Below are positions 43,180 through 53,220 of a stretch of DNA of 64,000 nucleotides, in pieces. A program made the position numbers and the translations under genes. The DNA comes from Bradyrhizobium diazoefficiens (GTDB taxonomy: Bacteria > Pseudomonadota > Alphaproteobacteria > Rhizobiales > Xanthobacteraceae): the NCBI RefSeq assembly GCF_016616235.1, contig NZ_CP067100.1, positions 2,105,001 to 2,169,000 on the forward strand, given 5' to 3'. Position 1 is the first letter of the stretch. The number at the start of each line of letters is the position of its first letter. The notes under the pieces are model-generated. The model was not told where the DNA came from. It made no database searches and saw only the letters and a list, made by a program, of their open reading frames with translations.

Positions 43180-44142
43180 TTAGGCCAGCTTGCGCGGCAG
43201 TTCGCTTCCCCTGGTCCAGGCGTCGATCGCCTCGACCATCTGGCCGTAATGGATACGCAACCCGTCCTCGGTCGCGTAGCCGAGATGCGGCGTCAGCACG
43301 AGGTTGTCGAGCTTGCGGAACGGATGCTCGACCGGCAGCGGCTCGACCGAGAACACATCCAGGCCAGCGCCCGCGATCTTGCGCTGCTGCAAGGCCTCGA
43401 GCAGCGCCTGCTCGTCCACGATCGGTCCCCGCGCGGTGTTGACGAGGAAGGACGTCGGCTTCATCCGTGCGAGATCGTTGCGGCCGACGAGGCCGCGCGA
43501 GCGTTCGCTCAGCACCACATGGATGGTAACGATGTCGGCCTTGGCGAACAGCTCCTCCTTGGTGGCGTAGCCGACGCCGACCGCCGCGCACTTCTCCGCC
43601 GTGAGGTTCGGGCTCCAGGCGATCACGTTCATGCCGAACGCCTTCGCGATGCCCGCCATCTTGCTGCCGAGCTTGCCGAGCCCGACGATGCCGAGCGTCA
43701 TCCCTTCGATCTCGACGCCGGCAAAGGTCTGCCAGGGCTCGCCCGCATGCATTCGTGCATTCTCGCGGCCGATGCCGCGGGTCAGCTCCAGGATCAGGCC
43801 CATGGCGAGGGGCGCGGTGGGATCGCGCGAATATTGCGTGCCGCCGATGGCAACCCCGCGCGCCTTCGCGGCCTCCAGGTCGATCGCCGCGTTGCGCATG
43901 CCTGATGTCAGCAGCAGCTTCAGCTTCGGCAGGCTATCGAACAGGCTTTTGGGGAACGCGGTGCGCTCGCGCATCGCGCAGATGATCTCGAAGTCGGCAA
44001 GCGCGCTCGCCGCCGCCTGCTCCGAGGCGAAGGGATGGCTGAACACGGTGACGTCGATGCGGTCGGACAGTTTCGGCCAGTCGGCAACGTCGAGAGCAAG
44101 GTTGAAATAGTCGTCGAGAATTGCACAGCGCAGCCGGCTCAT
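43180..44142 (-). CDS. D-2-hydroxyacid dehydrogenase
   Basis: The 320-residue enzyme reduces a 2-keto acid with NAD(P)H. The dinucleotide motif is GIVGLGKLGSKMAGI. The catalytic trio is Arg in NTARGPIVDE, Glu in DVFSVEPLP and His in TPHLGYAT. Length and motifs are those of phosphoglycerate/glycerate-type dehydrogenases, but the specific acid cannot be told. It is convergent with the SDR gene. Confidence 0.9.
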   Translation of the reverse strand: MSRLRCAILDDYFNLALDVADWPKLSDRIDVTVFSHPFASEQAAASALADFEIICAMRERTAFPKSLFDSLPKLKLLLTSGMRNAAIDLEAAKARGVAIGGTQYSRDPTAPLAMGLILELTRGIGRENARMHAGEPWQTFAGVEIEGMTLGIVGLGKLGSKMAGIAKAFGMNVIAWSPNLTAEKCAAVGVGYATKEELFAKADIVTIHVVLSERSRGLVGRNDLARMKPTSFLVNTARGPIVDEQALLEALQQRKIAGAGLDVFSVEPLPVEHPFRKLDNLVLTPHLGYATEDGLRIHYGQMVEAIDAWTRGSELPRKLA

Positions 44143-44275
44143 CAGCGTTCATCCATGACGAGAGGGGACGGCGCTGGGCGATGGGCGCCGTCGTCGGAAC
44201 GCGGCCATGGTTGCGCGCAATCAGCCTCGCGCGCAAGCGCCTCGGGTCCTCAAAAATCCGATAGCGGAGGCGGGT

Positions 44276-44491
44276 TCAGTGGTCGCGGGGCTTGAGCCGG
44301 AACGGCGCATCCATGCCGTGCTTGGCGCGCCAGGCCGGGCCGGGGCCGCGCATGTAGTGGAGCTCGGGCCGGTAGGGATTGAAGGCGGTGGCGAAGAAGC
44401 GCTTCCAGAAGCCCTTGACCTCGGACATGAGGCGGGAGGCGTTCCCGGCTTCGGCCGGAACAGGAAAGGAGTGGGTCTCGATCAGAGCCAT
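44276..44491 (-). CDS. Small protein of unknown function
   Basis: The 71-residue reading starts at 44491, with GGGAGAACAG about 12 bases upstream. It is Arg/Pro-rich with FWKRFFATAFNPYRPELHY and ends RLKPRDH. Similar short proteins are, to my recollection, common in Bradyrhizobium. No domain is recognised. The strand opposite shows no better frame. Confidence 0.55.
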   Translation of the reverse strand: MALIETHSFPVPAEAGNASRLMSEVKGFWKRFFATAFNPYRPELHYMRGPGPAWRAKHGMDAPFRLKPRDH

Positions 44492-44724
44492 GACGCTGTC
44501 TCGCTGTTCTCCCGCTCATTCTGAGCGGGTGGCGCTGTTTCCGCGCGAAACCGAGCTTTGGCCTGATTTATTAAAAGATGGTTTCAATTGTCCGGATCGG
44601 GGTCGGGATGGTGTCCGTCCCGTATTGATCCGTGGTGAACGGAGGGAAAACGTTGCCCTTTGGGGGCGGGATCGCTACATCGGCGGCAAGCAAATCTCCT
44701 CAAATCGAAGGTTTCACGGGACCG

Positions 44725-46374
<1,650 letters not shown>

Positions 46375-46381
46375 TCTCGGC

Positions 46382-47608
46382 ATGATGCGGCGGGCGCTGA
46401 TCGCTGCTGTGATCGCGGTCACTTGCGGCTGGTCGCCCGCCCGTGCGGCCGACGCGGCCTTCACGCAGTTCATCGCCTCGCTCTGGCCGGAGGCGCAGGC
46501 CGAAGGCGTGTCACGCGCGACGTTCGATGAGCAGACGCGCGGGCTTGAGCCTGACTACAAGCTGCCGGACCTGATCCTGCCCGGGCGGCCCGCGACCGGC
46601 GCGCCGTCGCAGGCGGAGTTCGTGCAGGTGCCGGCCGACTACGTCAAGGAAGCCTCGATCGCGCGGCTTGCGGGCGAGGGGCAGCGGCTGCTGCAAAAAT
46701 ATCGTCCGGCGCTGAGCGAGATCGAGAAGAAGTCAGGCGTGCCCGCGACCGTGATGCTCGCGATCTGGGGCCGCGAGACCGATTACGGCCGCTACACGCT
46801 GCCTTATGATCTGGTCCGCGTGCTGGCGACGCAGGCCTATGTCGGCCGCCGCAAGGACACCTATCGGGGCGAGTTCATCCTCGCGCTGAAGATCCTCGGC
46901 GAGGGCGTGGTGACACGCAAAGACATGCGCTCATCCTGGGCCGGCGCCACCGGCCTCACGCAGTTCCTGCTGTCGGAATATTACAAGCACGGCGTCGACT
47001 TCGACGGCGACGGCCGCATCGACATCTGGCACTCGGTGCCCGATGCGCTGGCTTCTGCTGCGCAGCAGCTCGTCAACAAGGGCTGGCAGAGCGGCGTGCG
47101 CTGGGCCTATGAGGTGCAGGCGCCGGCCAAGGTCGACTGCACCATGGGCGTGCCCGAGGTGACGAAGCCGATCGGCCAGTGGCTGCGCGAAGGCTTTGTG
47201 CCGGTACGCGGGCAGCGACTCAGCGCTGCCGAGCAGGCGCAGCCGGCCTCGCTGCTCCAGCCGGAGGGCATTTACGGCCCGTCATTTCTGACCACGAAGA
47301 ACTACTTCGTCATCAAGGAATACAATTTCTCCGACCTCTACGTGCTGTTCGTCGGCCATCTGAGCGACCGCATGACGAGCCCGCAGCCGTTCGCGATACC
47401 ATGGGCGGCCTCGAAGCAATTGCGGACCAAGGATGTCGAGACCATGCAGCGCGGGCTGACGCGTATCGGGCTTTACAAGGACAAGATCGACGGCAAGGCT
47501 GGCATGCAGACGCGTGCCGCACTCGGCGCCTATCAGAAGTCGGCAGGCCTCAAGGTCGATTGCTGGCCGAGCGAAGAGGTGCTGCGCTCGATCCAGACGG
47601 CGCGATAG
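46382..47608 (+). CDS. Lytic murein transglycosylase (MltB-like) with peptidoglycan-binding domain
   Basis: The 408-residue exported enzyme cleaves the glycan strands of peptidoglycan, forming 1,6-anhydro ends. A signal peptide (MMRRALIAAVIAVTCGWSPA) is present. The SLT-type catalytic Glu is in LAIWGRETDYG, followed by SSWAGATGLTQFLLSEYYKH. A C-terminal peptidoglycan-binding domain has MQRGLTRIGLYKDKIDGKAG. It follows ettA by 8 bases, so they are probably co-transcribed. ATG 46385 is an alternative start. Confidence 0.92.
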   Translation: MMRRALIAAVIAVTCGWSPARAADAAFTQFIASLWPEAQAEGVSRATFDEQTRGLEPDYKLPDLILPGRPATGAPSQAEFVQVPADYVKEASIARLAGEGQRLLQKYRPALSEIEKKSGVPATVMLAIWGRETDYGRYTLPYDLVRVLATQAYVGRRKDTYRGEFILALKILGEGVVTRKDMRSSWAGATGLTQFLLSEYYKHGVDFDGDGRIDIWHSVPDALASAAQQLVNKGWQSGVRWAYEVQAPAKVDCTMGVPEVTKPIGQWLREGFVPVRGQRLSAAEQAQPASLLQPEGIYGPSFLTTKNYFVIKEYNFSDLYVLFVGHLSDRMTSPQPFAIPWAASKQLRTKDVETMQRGLTRIGLYKDKIDGKAGMQTRAALGAYQKSAGLKVDCWPSEEVLRSIQTAR

Positions 47609-47624
47609 CGCACGCATGCCCATG

Positions 47625-47655
47625 AAAAAAGCCCGGCCGATCATCTCGGCCGGGC
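47625..47655 (-). terminator. Factor-independent terminator between the convergent mltB-like and glycine-zipper genes
   Basis: A perfect 10-base stem GCCCGGCCGA / TCGGCCGGGC has a 5-base loop. On the minus strand it ends in TTTTTT, which suits the glycine-zipper gene ending at 47690. It can also stop the plus-strand transcript. Confidence 0.75.
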
Positions 47656-47689
47656 TTCGATCCTGGCGCGGATGCGCCCAGCGATCAGA

Positions 47690-47974
47690 TCAGTAGCAAA
47701 CGCGAACCGGGCGGACGACCCAGCCGTAGCCGTCCCAATACCGCTCACGACGCCAGTAGCAGGGGGGCGGCGGCGGGCCGGGCTCGGCAACATAGACCGG
47801 GCCACCATAGGCAGGACGGCTCGACGCGATGGCGCCGCCAACGATGGCGCCGCCGATCAGGCCGGCTGCGATGCCGACGCCGACGCCGTCACCGGCTTTG
47901 GCGGGCGGGGTGGCGGTCACCAGCGAACCGGCGACTGTCGCAACCGTGAGGGCGGCAACTAAAGTCTTCTTCAT
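47690..47974 (-). CDS. Exported glycine-zipper protein
   Basis: The 94-residue protein has a signal peptide (MKKTLVAALTVATVAGSLVT). A glycine-zipper helix GVGIAAGLIGGAIVGGAIAS follows at about 33-52, then a Pro-rich segment and a conserved end, RYWDGYGWVVRPVRVCY. It is a paralogue of the gene at 48200-48529, which shares the zipper and the C-terminal pattern of W-x-x-G-x-x-W-x-x-x-x-x-R-V-C. Two Cys residues could pair. It is likely anchored in or attached to the outer membrane. The function is unknown. Confidence 0.75.
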   Translation of the reverse strand: MKKTLVAALTVATVAGSLVTATPPAKAGDGVGVGIAAGLIGGAIVGGAIASSRPAYGGPVYVAEPGPPPPPCYWRRERYWDGYGWVVRPVRVCY

Positions 47975-48199
47975 GCTCAGGGCTCTCCTGGGAGATGGGC
48001 TCCCCTTGTTAGAGGCGCCCGGGTTTCAAAGGTTCACGCAGACTCTGTGGGAATTGGCCTTGCAGCTAGGAAGCGCGCAAATGGTCAATCCACGGTAAAC
48101 GCAGACGGAGCAGTGACGAGAAAAAGCGGTCTTTTTCAGGCCCGCAGATGAACGGCGCATCCCGTAGTGAACCGGACCAAGCAAGCGGCGCTCGTCGCC

Positions 48200-48529
48200 T
48201 CAGCCGCAGACCCGCACGCGACGGACGCGCCAGGCATAGCCGTCCCAGAAGCGCTGTCTCTGCCAGACGCAGCCGCCGCCGTAATAGTCGTCGGCGACAT
48301 AGCCCGGACCCGGCGCGTAGTAGCGGGGCGGATAGTAGCCCGGTTCATAATAGCCATAGCCGGGGCCGGGTCCGTAGTAATACGGAGATGCCAGAGCGCC
48401 ACCGACAATGGCGCCACCGATGATTCCGGCGGCCACGCCGGCAGCGACGCCGCGCTGCGCATGGGCCGGCGTTCCGGCCGTCAGGGCGACGGTGGCAAGG
48501 GCAGCAACTGCCAGGAGTGACTTCTTCAT
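48200..48529 (-). CDS. Exported glycine-zipper protein (paralogue)
   Basis: The 109-residue protein starts at 48529 with a signal peptide (MKKSLLAVAALATVALTAGT). It then has a glycine zipper, GVAAGIIGGAIVGGALAS, and a Tyr/Pro/Gly-rich middle with YYYGPGPGYGYYEPGYYPP. The C-terminal block RFWDGYAWRVRRVRVCG matches that of the gene at 47690. The pair arose by duplication. The role is probably in the envelope, but this is only inferred from composition. Confidence 0.75.
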   Translation of the reverse strand: MKKSLLAVAALATVALTAGTPAHAQRGVAAGVAAGIIGGAIVGGALASPYYYGPGPGYGYYEPGYYPPRYYAPGPGYVADDYYGGGCVWQRQRFWDGYAWRVRRVRVCG

Positions 48530-48666
48530 CGGTTTGACCTTTTGCACGAACACACGAGAAACTCTTTGGGAGCAGAGTTCCATACTTCGTTTGAATGATC
48601 AATGAACGGCACCTTTGCCGGGGACGACCAATTAATAGGGATCGCAGGTCCGCCAGGGAGGCGACG

Positions 48667-48966
48667 ATGGGTAACGCGATGATCAATGCCTTGATTGCTG
48701 TCGGGGTCATCTTCGCCATCGGCTACGGCTGGATCAGCCATCTCCAGAACCGCGGCGGGCGCTCGCGGGCGGCGGCCGGGACCGATGGGGGCAGTGGCGG
48801 CGGCGACAGCTATTCGGGATCGAGCGACGGCTTCCCGTTAGGCAGCTGGTTTTCCAGCGACAGCTCGTCTGGCTCGAGCGACGGCGGCAGCTGTCCGAGC
48901 AGTGATAGCGGCAGCAGTGGCGGGGATTGCGGCGGCGACGGTGGGGGAGGCGGTGGCGGCGACTGA
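48667..48966 (+). CDS. Small Gly/Ser/Cys-rich membrane protein
   Basis: The 99-residue protein has one N-terminal membrane helix (MINALIAVGVIFAIGYGW). A Gly/Ser/Asp-rich tail follows with Cys residues in GGSCPSSDS and GGDCGGDGG, ending in GGGGGGGD. A GGGAGG site precedes the ATG at 48667. The tail resembles Gly-rich ends of TPM-type or secreted proteins, but no domain is clear. It is divergent from the glycine-zipper gene. Confidence 0.65.
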   Translation: MGNAMINALIAVGVIFAIGYGWISHLQNRGGRSRAAAGTDGGSGGGDSYSGSSDGFPLGSWFSSDSSSGSSDGGSCPSSDSGSSGGDCGGDGGGGGGGD

Positions 48967-48989
48967 TCCTTGATCCGGCGCAACCCTAT

Positions 48990-49006
48990 TTTAGAGCCGT
49001 TCTAGG
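48990..49006 (+). promoter_or_regulatory. Irr-box-like (ICE) motif upstream of bfd
   Basis: TTTAGAGCCGTTCTAGG matches TTTAGAA-N3-TTCTAAA at 11 of the 14 arm positions. It lies 110 bases before bfd. In related bacteria Irr represses or controls iron-storage genes through such boxes. Confidence 0.6.
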
Positions 49007-49115
49007 CTGCTTCCACGGCAGTTTGGAATAGCTTCAAATACCGGTTTTTCCCTTTGCATCCGGACGGCCCGTTAAATATCGATGACGACGCATCACCGAA
49101 GGGCCTACCGCTTCC

Positions 49116-49388
49116 ATGATCGTTTGTTCCTGTAACGTGCTGAGCGATGACGACATCCGCGCCGCCGTCGCCGAGTCCGACGATGCCGTGCGTCATGCCA
49201 AGCAGGTCTATGGATGTCTCGGTTGCAGTGCCGAATGCGGCCGCTGCGCCCGCACGATCAAGACCATCATCGAGGAAGCGCTCGGCCCCTGCGCCCAGTC
49301 CTGCTGCTCGGGGTGCCCGCACAGCCACACGGCGGCGGCCAATGACGAGGCGGCCGAGCCCGTCGAGTTCGCCCTCGCGGCCTGCTGA
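49116..49388 (+). CDS. bfd: Bacterioferritin-associated ferredoxin with Cys-rich tail
   Basis: Bfd delivers electrons to release iron from bacterioferritin. The 90-residue protein has the [2Fe-2S] pattern CSC (Cys4, Cys6) and CGRC (Cys41, Cys44), as in family members. It is longer than the usual 60-70 residues and has extra Cys at 34, 37, 59, 63, 64, 67 and 90, many in a C-terminal tail (PCAQSCCSGCPHSH). The neighbour is bacterioferritin, 133 bases downstream on the same strand. A box for Irr lies upstream of each gene. Confidence 0.9.
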   Translation: MIVCSCNVLSDDDIRAAVAESDDAVRHAKQVYGCLGCSAECGRCARTIKTIIEEALGPCAQSCCSGCPHSHTAAANDEAAEPVEFALAAC

Positions 49389-49460
49389 AATCTTCCGCAA
49401 GTTCGGCTGAGCTTTTCCCGGGCCGCGTCGCCGGAGTTGGTTGCCCTCATCCTTAAACTG

Positions 49461-49479
49461 ACTTAGAAGCATTCTAAGT
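49461..49479 (+). promoter_or_regulatory. Irr-box-like (ICE) motif upstream of bfr
   Basis: ACTTAGAAGCATTCTAAGT is a perfect inverted repeat of 8-base arms with a 3-base spacer, and contains TTAGAA-N3-TTCTAA. It lies 43 bases before the bfr start, in a promoter-like position. This is the best such site in the window. Confidence 0.7.
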
Positions 49480-49521
49480 ACGATTTAGGGCCGATTTGGA
49501 CTGCAAGAGCTGGAGTGAACC

Positions 49522-50010
49522 ATGCAGGGCGACGCAAAAGTCATCGACTATTTGAACAAGGCGCTGCGTCACGAACTGACTGCGATCAACCAGTACTGGC
49601 TGCACTACCGCTTTCTCGACAATTGGGGCCTCCTCGACATGGCCAAGGTCTGGCGCAAGGAGTCCATCGAGGAGATGGAGCACGCCGACAAGCTCACCGC
49701 GCGCATCCTGTTCTTCGACGGCTTCCCGAACATGCAGGTGCTCGATCCCCTGCGCATCGGCCAGAACGTCAAGGAGATCATCGAGTGCGACCTCGCCGCC
49801 GAGATGAGCGCGCGGGCGCTCTACCAGGAAGCGGCGACCTACTGCCACGGCGTCAAGGACTACGTCACGCGCGATTTGTTCGAGAAGCTGATGAGCGACG
49901 AGGAGCACCACATCGACTTCCTCGAAACCCAGCTCGACCTGATCGGCCGCATCGGCCTCGAGCTCTACACGCAGAAGCACGTCGGCGGGCTCGAGGGCGA
50001 GGGACATTAA
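49522..50010 (+). CDS. bfr: Bacterioferritin
   Basis: The 162-residue protein should form the 24-subunit iron-storage cage, with a haem at each pair of subunits and a di-iron centre. The ferroxidase ligands Glu18, Glu51, His54, Glu94, Glu127 and His130 and the haem ligand Met52 are all present at the expected numbers. The opening MQGDAKVIDYLNKALRHELT is typical. The start follows CTGGAGTG. Irr-type control is suggested by the box at 49461-49479, and Bfd is the electron donor encoded before it. Confidence 0.97.
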   Translation: MQGDAKVIDYLNKALRHELTAINQYWLHYRFLDNWGLLDMAKVWRKESIEEMEHADKLTARILFFDGFPNMQVLDPLRIGQNVKEIIECDLAAEMSARALYQEAATYCHGVKDYVTRDLFEKLMSDEEHHIDFLETQLDLIGRIGLELYTQKHVGGLEGEGH

Positions 50011-50035
50011 GCTCACGCGTCAGCCGCGTACTCTC

Positions 50036-50070
50036 ATGTCGTTCCGGCGCAGGCCGGAACGACATTTTTG
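50036..50070 (+). terminator. Factor-independent terminator after bfr
   Basis: A perfect 13-base stem ATGTCGTTCCGGC / GCCGGAACGACAT has a 4-base loop and is followed by TTTTG. It ends the bfd-bfr transcript 26 bases after the stop codon. Confidence 0.85.
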
Positions 50071-50082
50071 TTCGGGCGCCAG

Positions 50083-50691
50083 CTACAGCTGCGTCTTGTA
50101 GCGCGCTTCCACGATCTCCTGGCTCTCCGGCTCGCCCAGCCCCGTCTGGTCGTGAATGACCTCGCCGATGCTCGGCATCACCGAGCGCTGCACCTTCTCG
50201 GATGACCACAGCTTTGACCGCATCAGTGCCTTGCCGCAGTGGAAATAGACTTCGCTGACGGCGACGTTGAGCACCGCGCGCGGCGGCTTGCCGAATTCCA
50301 CCATGGATGCCAGCAGGTCCGGATCGGCCGACAGCGTGCCGCGTCCGCTGATGCGCAGCGTCTCGTCGATGCCGGGGACGAAGAACAACATGTGCACGAA
50401 GCCGGAGCCTTCGACGACGTTGCGAAAACTGTCGATCCGGTTGTTGCCGGAGCGATCGGGCATCAGCAATCGGTTGGGGGCGGCGACGTGGACGAAGCCG
50501 ATCTCGCCACCGCGCGGCGAGGCGTCGACGCTGCCGTCAGCGCCAGACGTCGCGAGCACGCAGAACGGCGACATCTCAATGAACTTCTTCGCATGCGCAT
50601 CGATCGCGGGACGCGCCTTCGCGATCACACGCGGGCTCGGCTTGGCATAGATGGTGGCGAGGTCTTCGGCGCAAAGCTCGGTCAACGGCAT
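50083..50691 (-). CDS. Pyridoxamine 5'-phosphate oxidase family protein
   Basis: The 202-residue protein should bind FMN (or F420) in a split barrel. Motifs SPFCVLATSGADGSVDASPR and LLMPDRSGNNRIDSFRNV are typical of the MSMEG_1061-like branch. The substrate is not known, and it is not the vitamin B6 enzyme PdxH by motif. The C-terminal region with VMPSIGEVIHDQTGLG is conserved in the branch. It is convergent with bfr, separated by the terminator. Confidence 0.85.
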   Translation of the reverse strand: MPLTELCAEDLATIYAKPSPRVIAKARPAIDAHAKKFIEMSPFCVLATSGADGSVDASPRGGEIGFVHVAAPNRLLMPDRSGNNRIDSFRNVVEGSGFVHMLFFVPGIDETLRISGRGTLSADPDLLASMVEFGKPPRAVLNVAVSEVYFHCGKALMRSKLWSSEKVQRSVMPSIGEVIHDQTGLGEPESQEIVEARYKTQL

Positions 50692-50835
50692 GCCTCCACA
50701 TCAACTGGGCGTCAAACTACCCGATCAGGCCGCCTCCAGCCAACGAAATCCGCTGCAATGCAGCGGCCGCATCGGCCGGCATGATGCAGCCGAATGCGGA
50801 CGACAATCGAGGCCTTGCAGATCGGCCGCACCGTC

Positions 50836-51897
50836 TCACATCGTCCGCTGCGGCGCGGTTTGCAGCAATTGCCTGATCTGCTCGCGATAGAATTTTGCGT
50901 TGCCGGTCGTGCCGTGGCCGCGCGTCTCGGTGCTCGCGGGGATGAGATACAGCCTGCCGTTCTTGACCCGCTTCATCGCGGCGTCGGTGACGCCGGTCTC
51001 CGGCGGATTGCGTTCGTCGTCGGCGGAGTTGATCAGCAGCAGCGTCGCCTCGATCTGCTCCAGCTTCTCACCGGCATTGTAGTCGTGCGAGGCCTCCCAC
51101 TGGTAGACGAAGTCGTTGGCATCCGCCGTGATCAGCGTCGCAAGGCGGTCCTCGACGATCTTGTCGGCCTTGGCCGCTGTCGGCGCCTGCGATTGATAGG
51201 CGAGCGTGCCGCCGGTGCTGGCGATCCCGTAGGCGGTGATGGCGTATTTCATCATGCGCGGCTGGCTGGTGTAGTTGCCGCCGTCGTAGTCGGGATCGTT
51301 GCGGATGGTCTCGAGCATGATCCGCCGCATCATCCAGTTGCGCGAGGCCATCTCGGTCGGCTGCGAGGCCATCGGGATCAGCGCGTCCATCGCCTTCGGG
51401 TATTTCTCGCCCCACAACCAGGTATGCATGCCGCCCATCGAATTGCCGATGACGAGCCGCAGATGCTTGACGCCGAGGCCTTCCGTCACCAGGCGATATT
51501 GCGCCTCGACCATGTCGTCGTAATCGTACTTCGGGAAGCTCATCTTCATGCCGTCGGACGGCTTTGACGACTTGCCGTGGCCGATGCCGTCGGGGATGAT
51601 GATGTAATATTTGGCGGCGTCGAGCGGCTGGCCTGCGCCGAACAGCTCGCCGGCGAACGAAGGCGAGAGCATGCTTGCGGCCGAGCCGCCCGATCCGTGC
51701 AGCACAAGCACCGGCTGGCCGGGGGGCTCACCAACGGTGGTGTAGTGCAGCTTCAGCTCCGGCATGGTCTCGCCGGTGTGGAACTTGAAGTCTTTGACGA
51801 TCCAGTCGCCCTGCTTCGGCGCCGGAGAATCGGCAGCCATGACCGATGTTGAAATCGACAGCAGAATGGCCGACAGCGCGACGCAAGAGGCCTTCAT
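50836..51897 (-). CDS. Exported alpha/beta hydrolase (homoserine acetyltransferase-like)
   Basis: The 353-residue protein starts with a signal peptide (SCVALSAILLSISTSVMA). The alpha/beta fold has VLHGSGGSAASML, the nucleophile region VIGNSMGGMHTWLWGEKYPK and late motifs around INSADDERNPPE and THE-like STETRGHG. It resembles MetX-type acyltransferase relatives that are exported and act as hydrolases. The substrate is unknown. It stands alone. Confidence 0.82.
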   Translation of the reverse strand: MKASCVALSAILLSISTSVMAADSPAPKQGDWIVKDFKFHTGETMPELKLHYTTVGEPPGQPVLVLHGSGGSAASMLSPSFAGELFGAGQPLDAAKYYIIIPDGIGHGKSSKPSDGMKMSFPKYDYDDMVEAQYRLVTEGLGVKHLRLVIGNSMGGMHTWLWGEKYPKAMDALIPMASQPTEMASRNWMMRRIMLETIRNDPDYDGGNYTSQPRMMKYAITAYGIASTGGTLAYQSQAPTAAKADKIVEDRLATLITADANDFVYQWEASHDYNAGEKLEQIEATLLLINSADDERNPPETGVTDAAMKRVKNGRLYLIPASTETRGHGTTGNAKFYREQIRQLLQTAPQRTM

Positions 51898-52033
51898 GTT
51901 TCGCTCCCCGTTTCTCTCCCGTTGCGGCTCGTCATCGGCGGCCGCGATGCGGCGGAACTTAGCAGAACTGCGCTGGAGGATGTAGGATTCCGGCTCCGCC
52001 GACCGTCTTTATGGGAACTCCAGGAGAGACTGC

Positions 52034-52300
52034 ATGTGCCGCAACATCAAGACGCTGTTCAACTTCGAGCCGCCGGCGACGGAGGACGAGATCCACGCCA
52101 GCGCGCTCCAGTTCGTGCGCAAATTGTCGGGCTTCAACAAGCCGTCACAGGCCAATGAGGCGGCGTTCGAGCGCGCAGTGGCGGAGGTCTCGGAGGCCGC
52201 GCGGCGGCTGCTGAACTCGCTGCATACCCATGCGCCGGCGCGCGACCGCGAGCTCGAAGCGGAAAAGGCGAAGGAGCGCTCGCGGCTGCGGTTCGGCTGA
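52034..52300 (+). CDS. DUF2277 family protein
   Basis: The 88-residue protein begins MCRNIKTLFNFEPPATEDEI, the hallmark of DUF2277, a short soluble helical family of unknown function. It continues as expected, ending with AEKAKERSRLRFG. A CAGGAGA site lies ahead of the ATG. It forms a close pair with the small membrane gene at 52387, with 86 bases between. Confidence 0.88.
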   Translation: MCRNIKTLFNFEPPATEDEIHASALQFVRKLSGFNKPSQANEAAFERAVAEVSEAARRLLNSLHTHAPARDRELEAEKAKERSRLRFG

Positions 52301-52386
52301 AAGCCGTTCCGTGATCTGACTCACGGTGGAAATCGTCTCAACGCGCGATGGTGTCTGCCGGGGTTTTGACAGCCCGGAGCACGATC

Positions 52387-52602
52387 ATGAGCCGCCCCCT
52401 TCTTCCGCTGAAAGCAGGTGCCATCGTCTTCACGCTGCTGTGGACCGCGTGGATGATGTGGTGGAGCGGCTCGTTCTCGAGCGCTAACTTGGTCATCCTC
52501 GCGCTGTGCGGCGCGGCGGTCGGCTATCTCTGGTACCGGGCCATGCGCTGGCAGTTCGAGCGCATGGGCATGCTGTCGCGGCGCGAGGACCGGACGGAAT
52601 AG
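52387..52602 (+). CDS. Small membrane protein of unknown function
   Basis: The 71-residue protein has two hydrophobic segments, AGAIVFTLLWTAWMMWW and NLVILALCGAAVGYLWYRAM, followed by a basic tail. The ATG at 52387 gives MSRPLLPLKA. Family recognition is lacking. It is probably an inner-membrane protein with both ends in the cytoplasm. Confidence 0.65.
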   Translation: MSRPLLPLKAGAIVFTLLWTAWMMWWSGSFSSANLVILALCGAAVGYLWYRAMRWQFERMGMLSRREDRTE

Positions 52603-52606
52603 ACCT

Positions 52607-53101
52607 CTACTGGTCCTTGTTGCCGTGCTTCTTCTTTTTCTTCTTTTTCCTCTGATCGCCGCCGTCGCCGCCGCCGCCGCCGTCATCGACGAGGGCCTCG
52701 TCGGACTCATGCACCGCGGCTTCGAGCGCTGCGCGTTCGGCGGCTTCCTGCTCGCGCTGGCGGCGGCGCTCGTCCCAAGCGTCGAACAGCTGCTCAAGCC
52801 ACGGCAGCACCTGGTCGATCGACGGCAATTGGCCGGGCGGCCCGGCCTCGCCGCGCGGGCCCTGCGGCCCGGCAGGTCCCTGCGGTCCGGCTGCGCCGCG
52901 CGGACCGGCCTCGCCGGGCTTGCCCTGCGGACCGGGCTTGCCCTGAGGTCCCGCCTTTCCGGCCGGGCCGGGCTTGCCTTGAGGCCCCGGCTTGCCGCGC
53001 GCGCCGTCCGGTCCGCGCTTGCCGGGATGACCCTGCGGTCCCGGCTCGCCCTGCCGCCCACGCGGCCCCTGAGGTCCCTGCCGTCGTTGATCGTCAGCCA
53101 C
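52607..53101 (-). CDS. Collagen-like protein with helical and Lys-rich tail
   Basis: The 164-residue protein has 28 unbroken Gly-X-Y triplets from residue 9 to about 92, such as [10 protein letters not shown], so a triple helix is likely. A charged helical segment follows at about 95-135 ([20 protein letters not shown]), which could trimerise it, then a Gly-rich linker and a Lys-rich end ([13 protein letters not shown]). There is no signal peptide. Translation starts at a GTG with AGGGAG upstream. The gene is convergent with the small membrane gene. Bacterial collagens usually lie outside the cell, so the location is unclear. Confidence 0.85.
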   Translation of the reverse strand: MADDQRRQGPQGPRGRQGEPGPQGHPGKRGPDGARGKPGPQGKPGPAGKAGPQGKPGPQGKPGEAGPRGAAGPQGPAGPQGPRGEAGPPGQLPSIDQVLPWLEQLFDAWDERRRQREQEAAERAALEAAVHESDEALVDDGGGGGDGGDQRKKKKKKKHGNKDQ

Positions 53102-53220
53102 GCCACTGCTCCCTCTGCGGAAGCCAGCTACTTAGCGGCGTTTGGCGACAGCAGCAATTCCGCAGGCGCATTGCGCGGCGATGATCAACATCAATCAGCG
53201 CCACGGGACGCGGTCACGCG

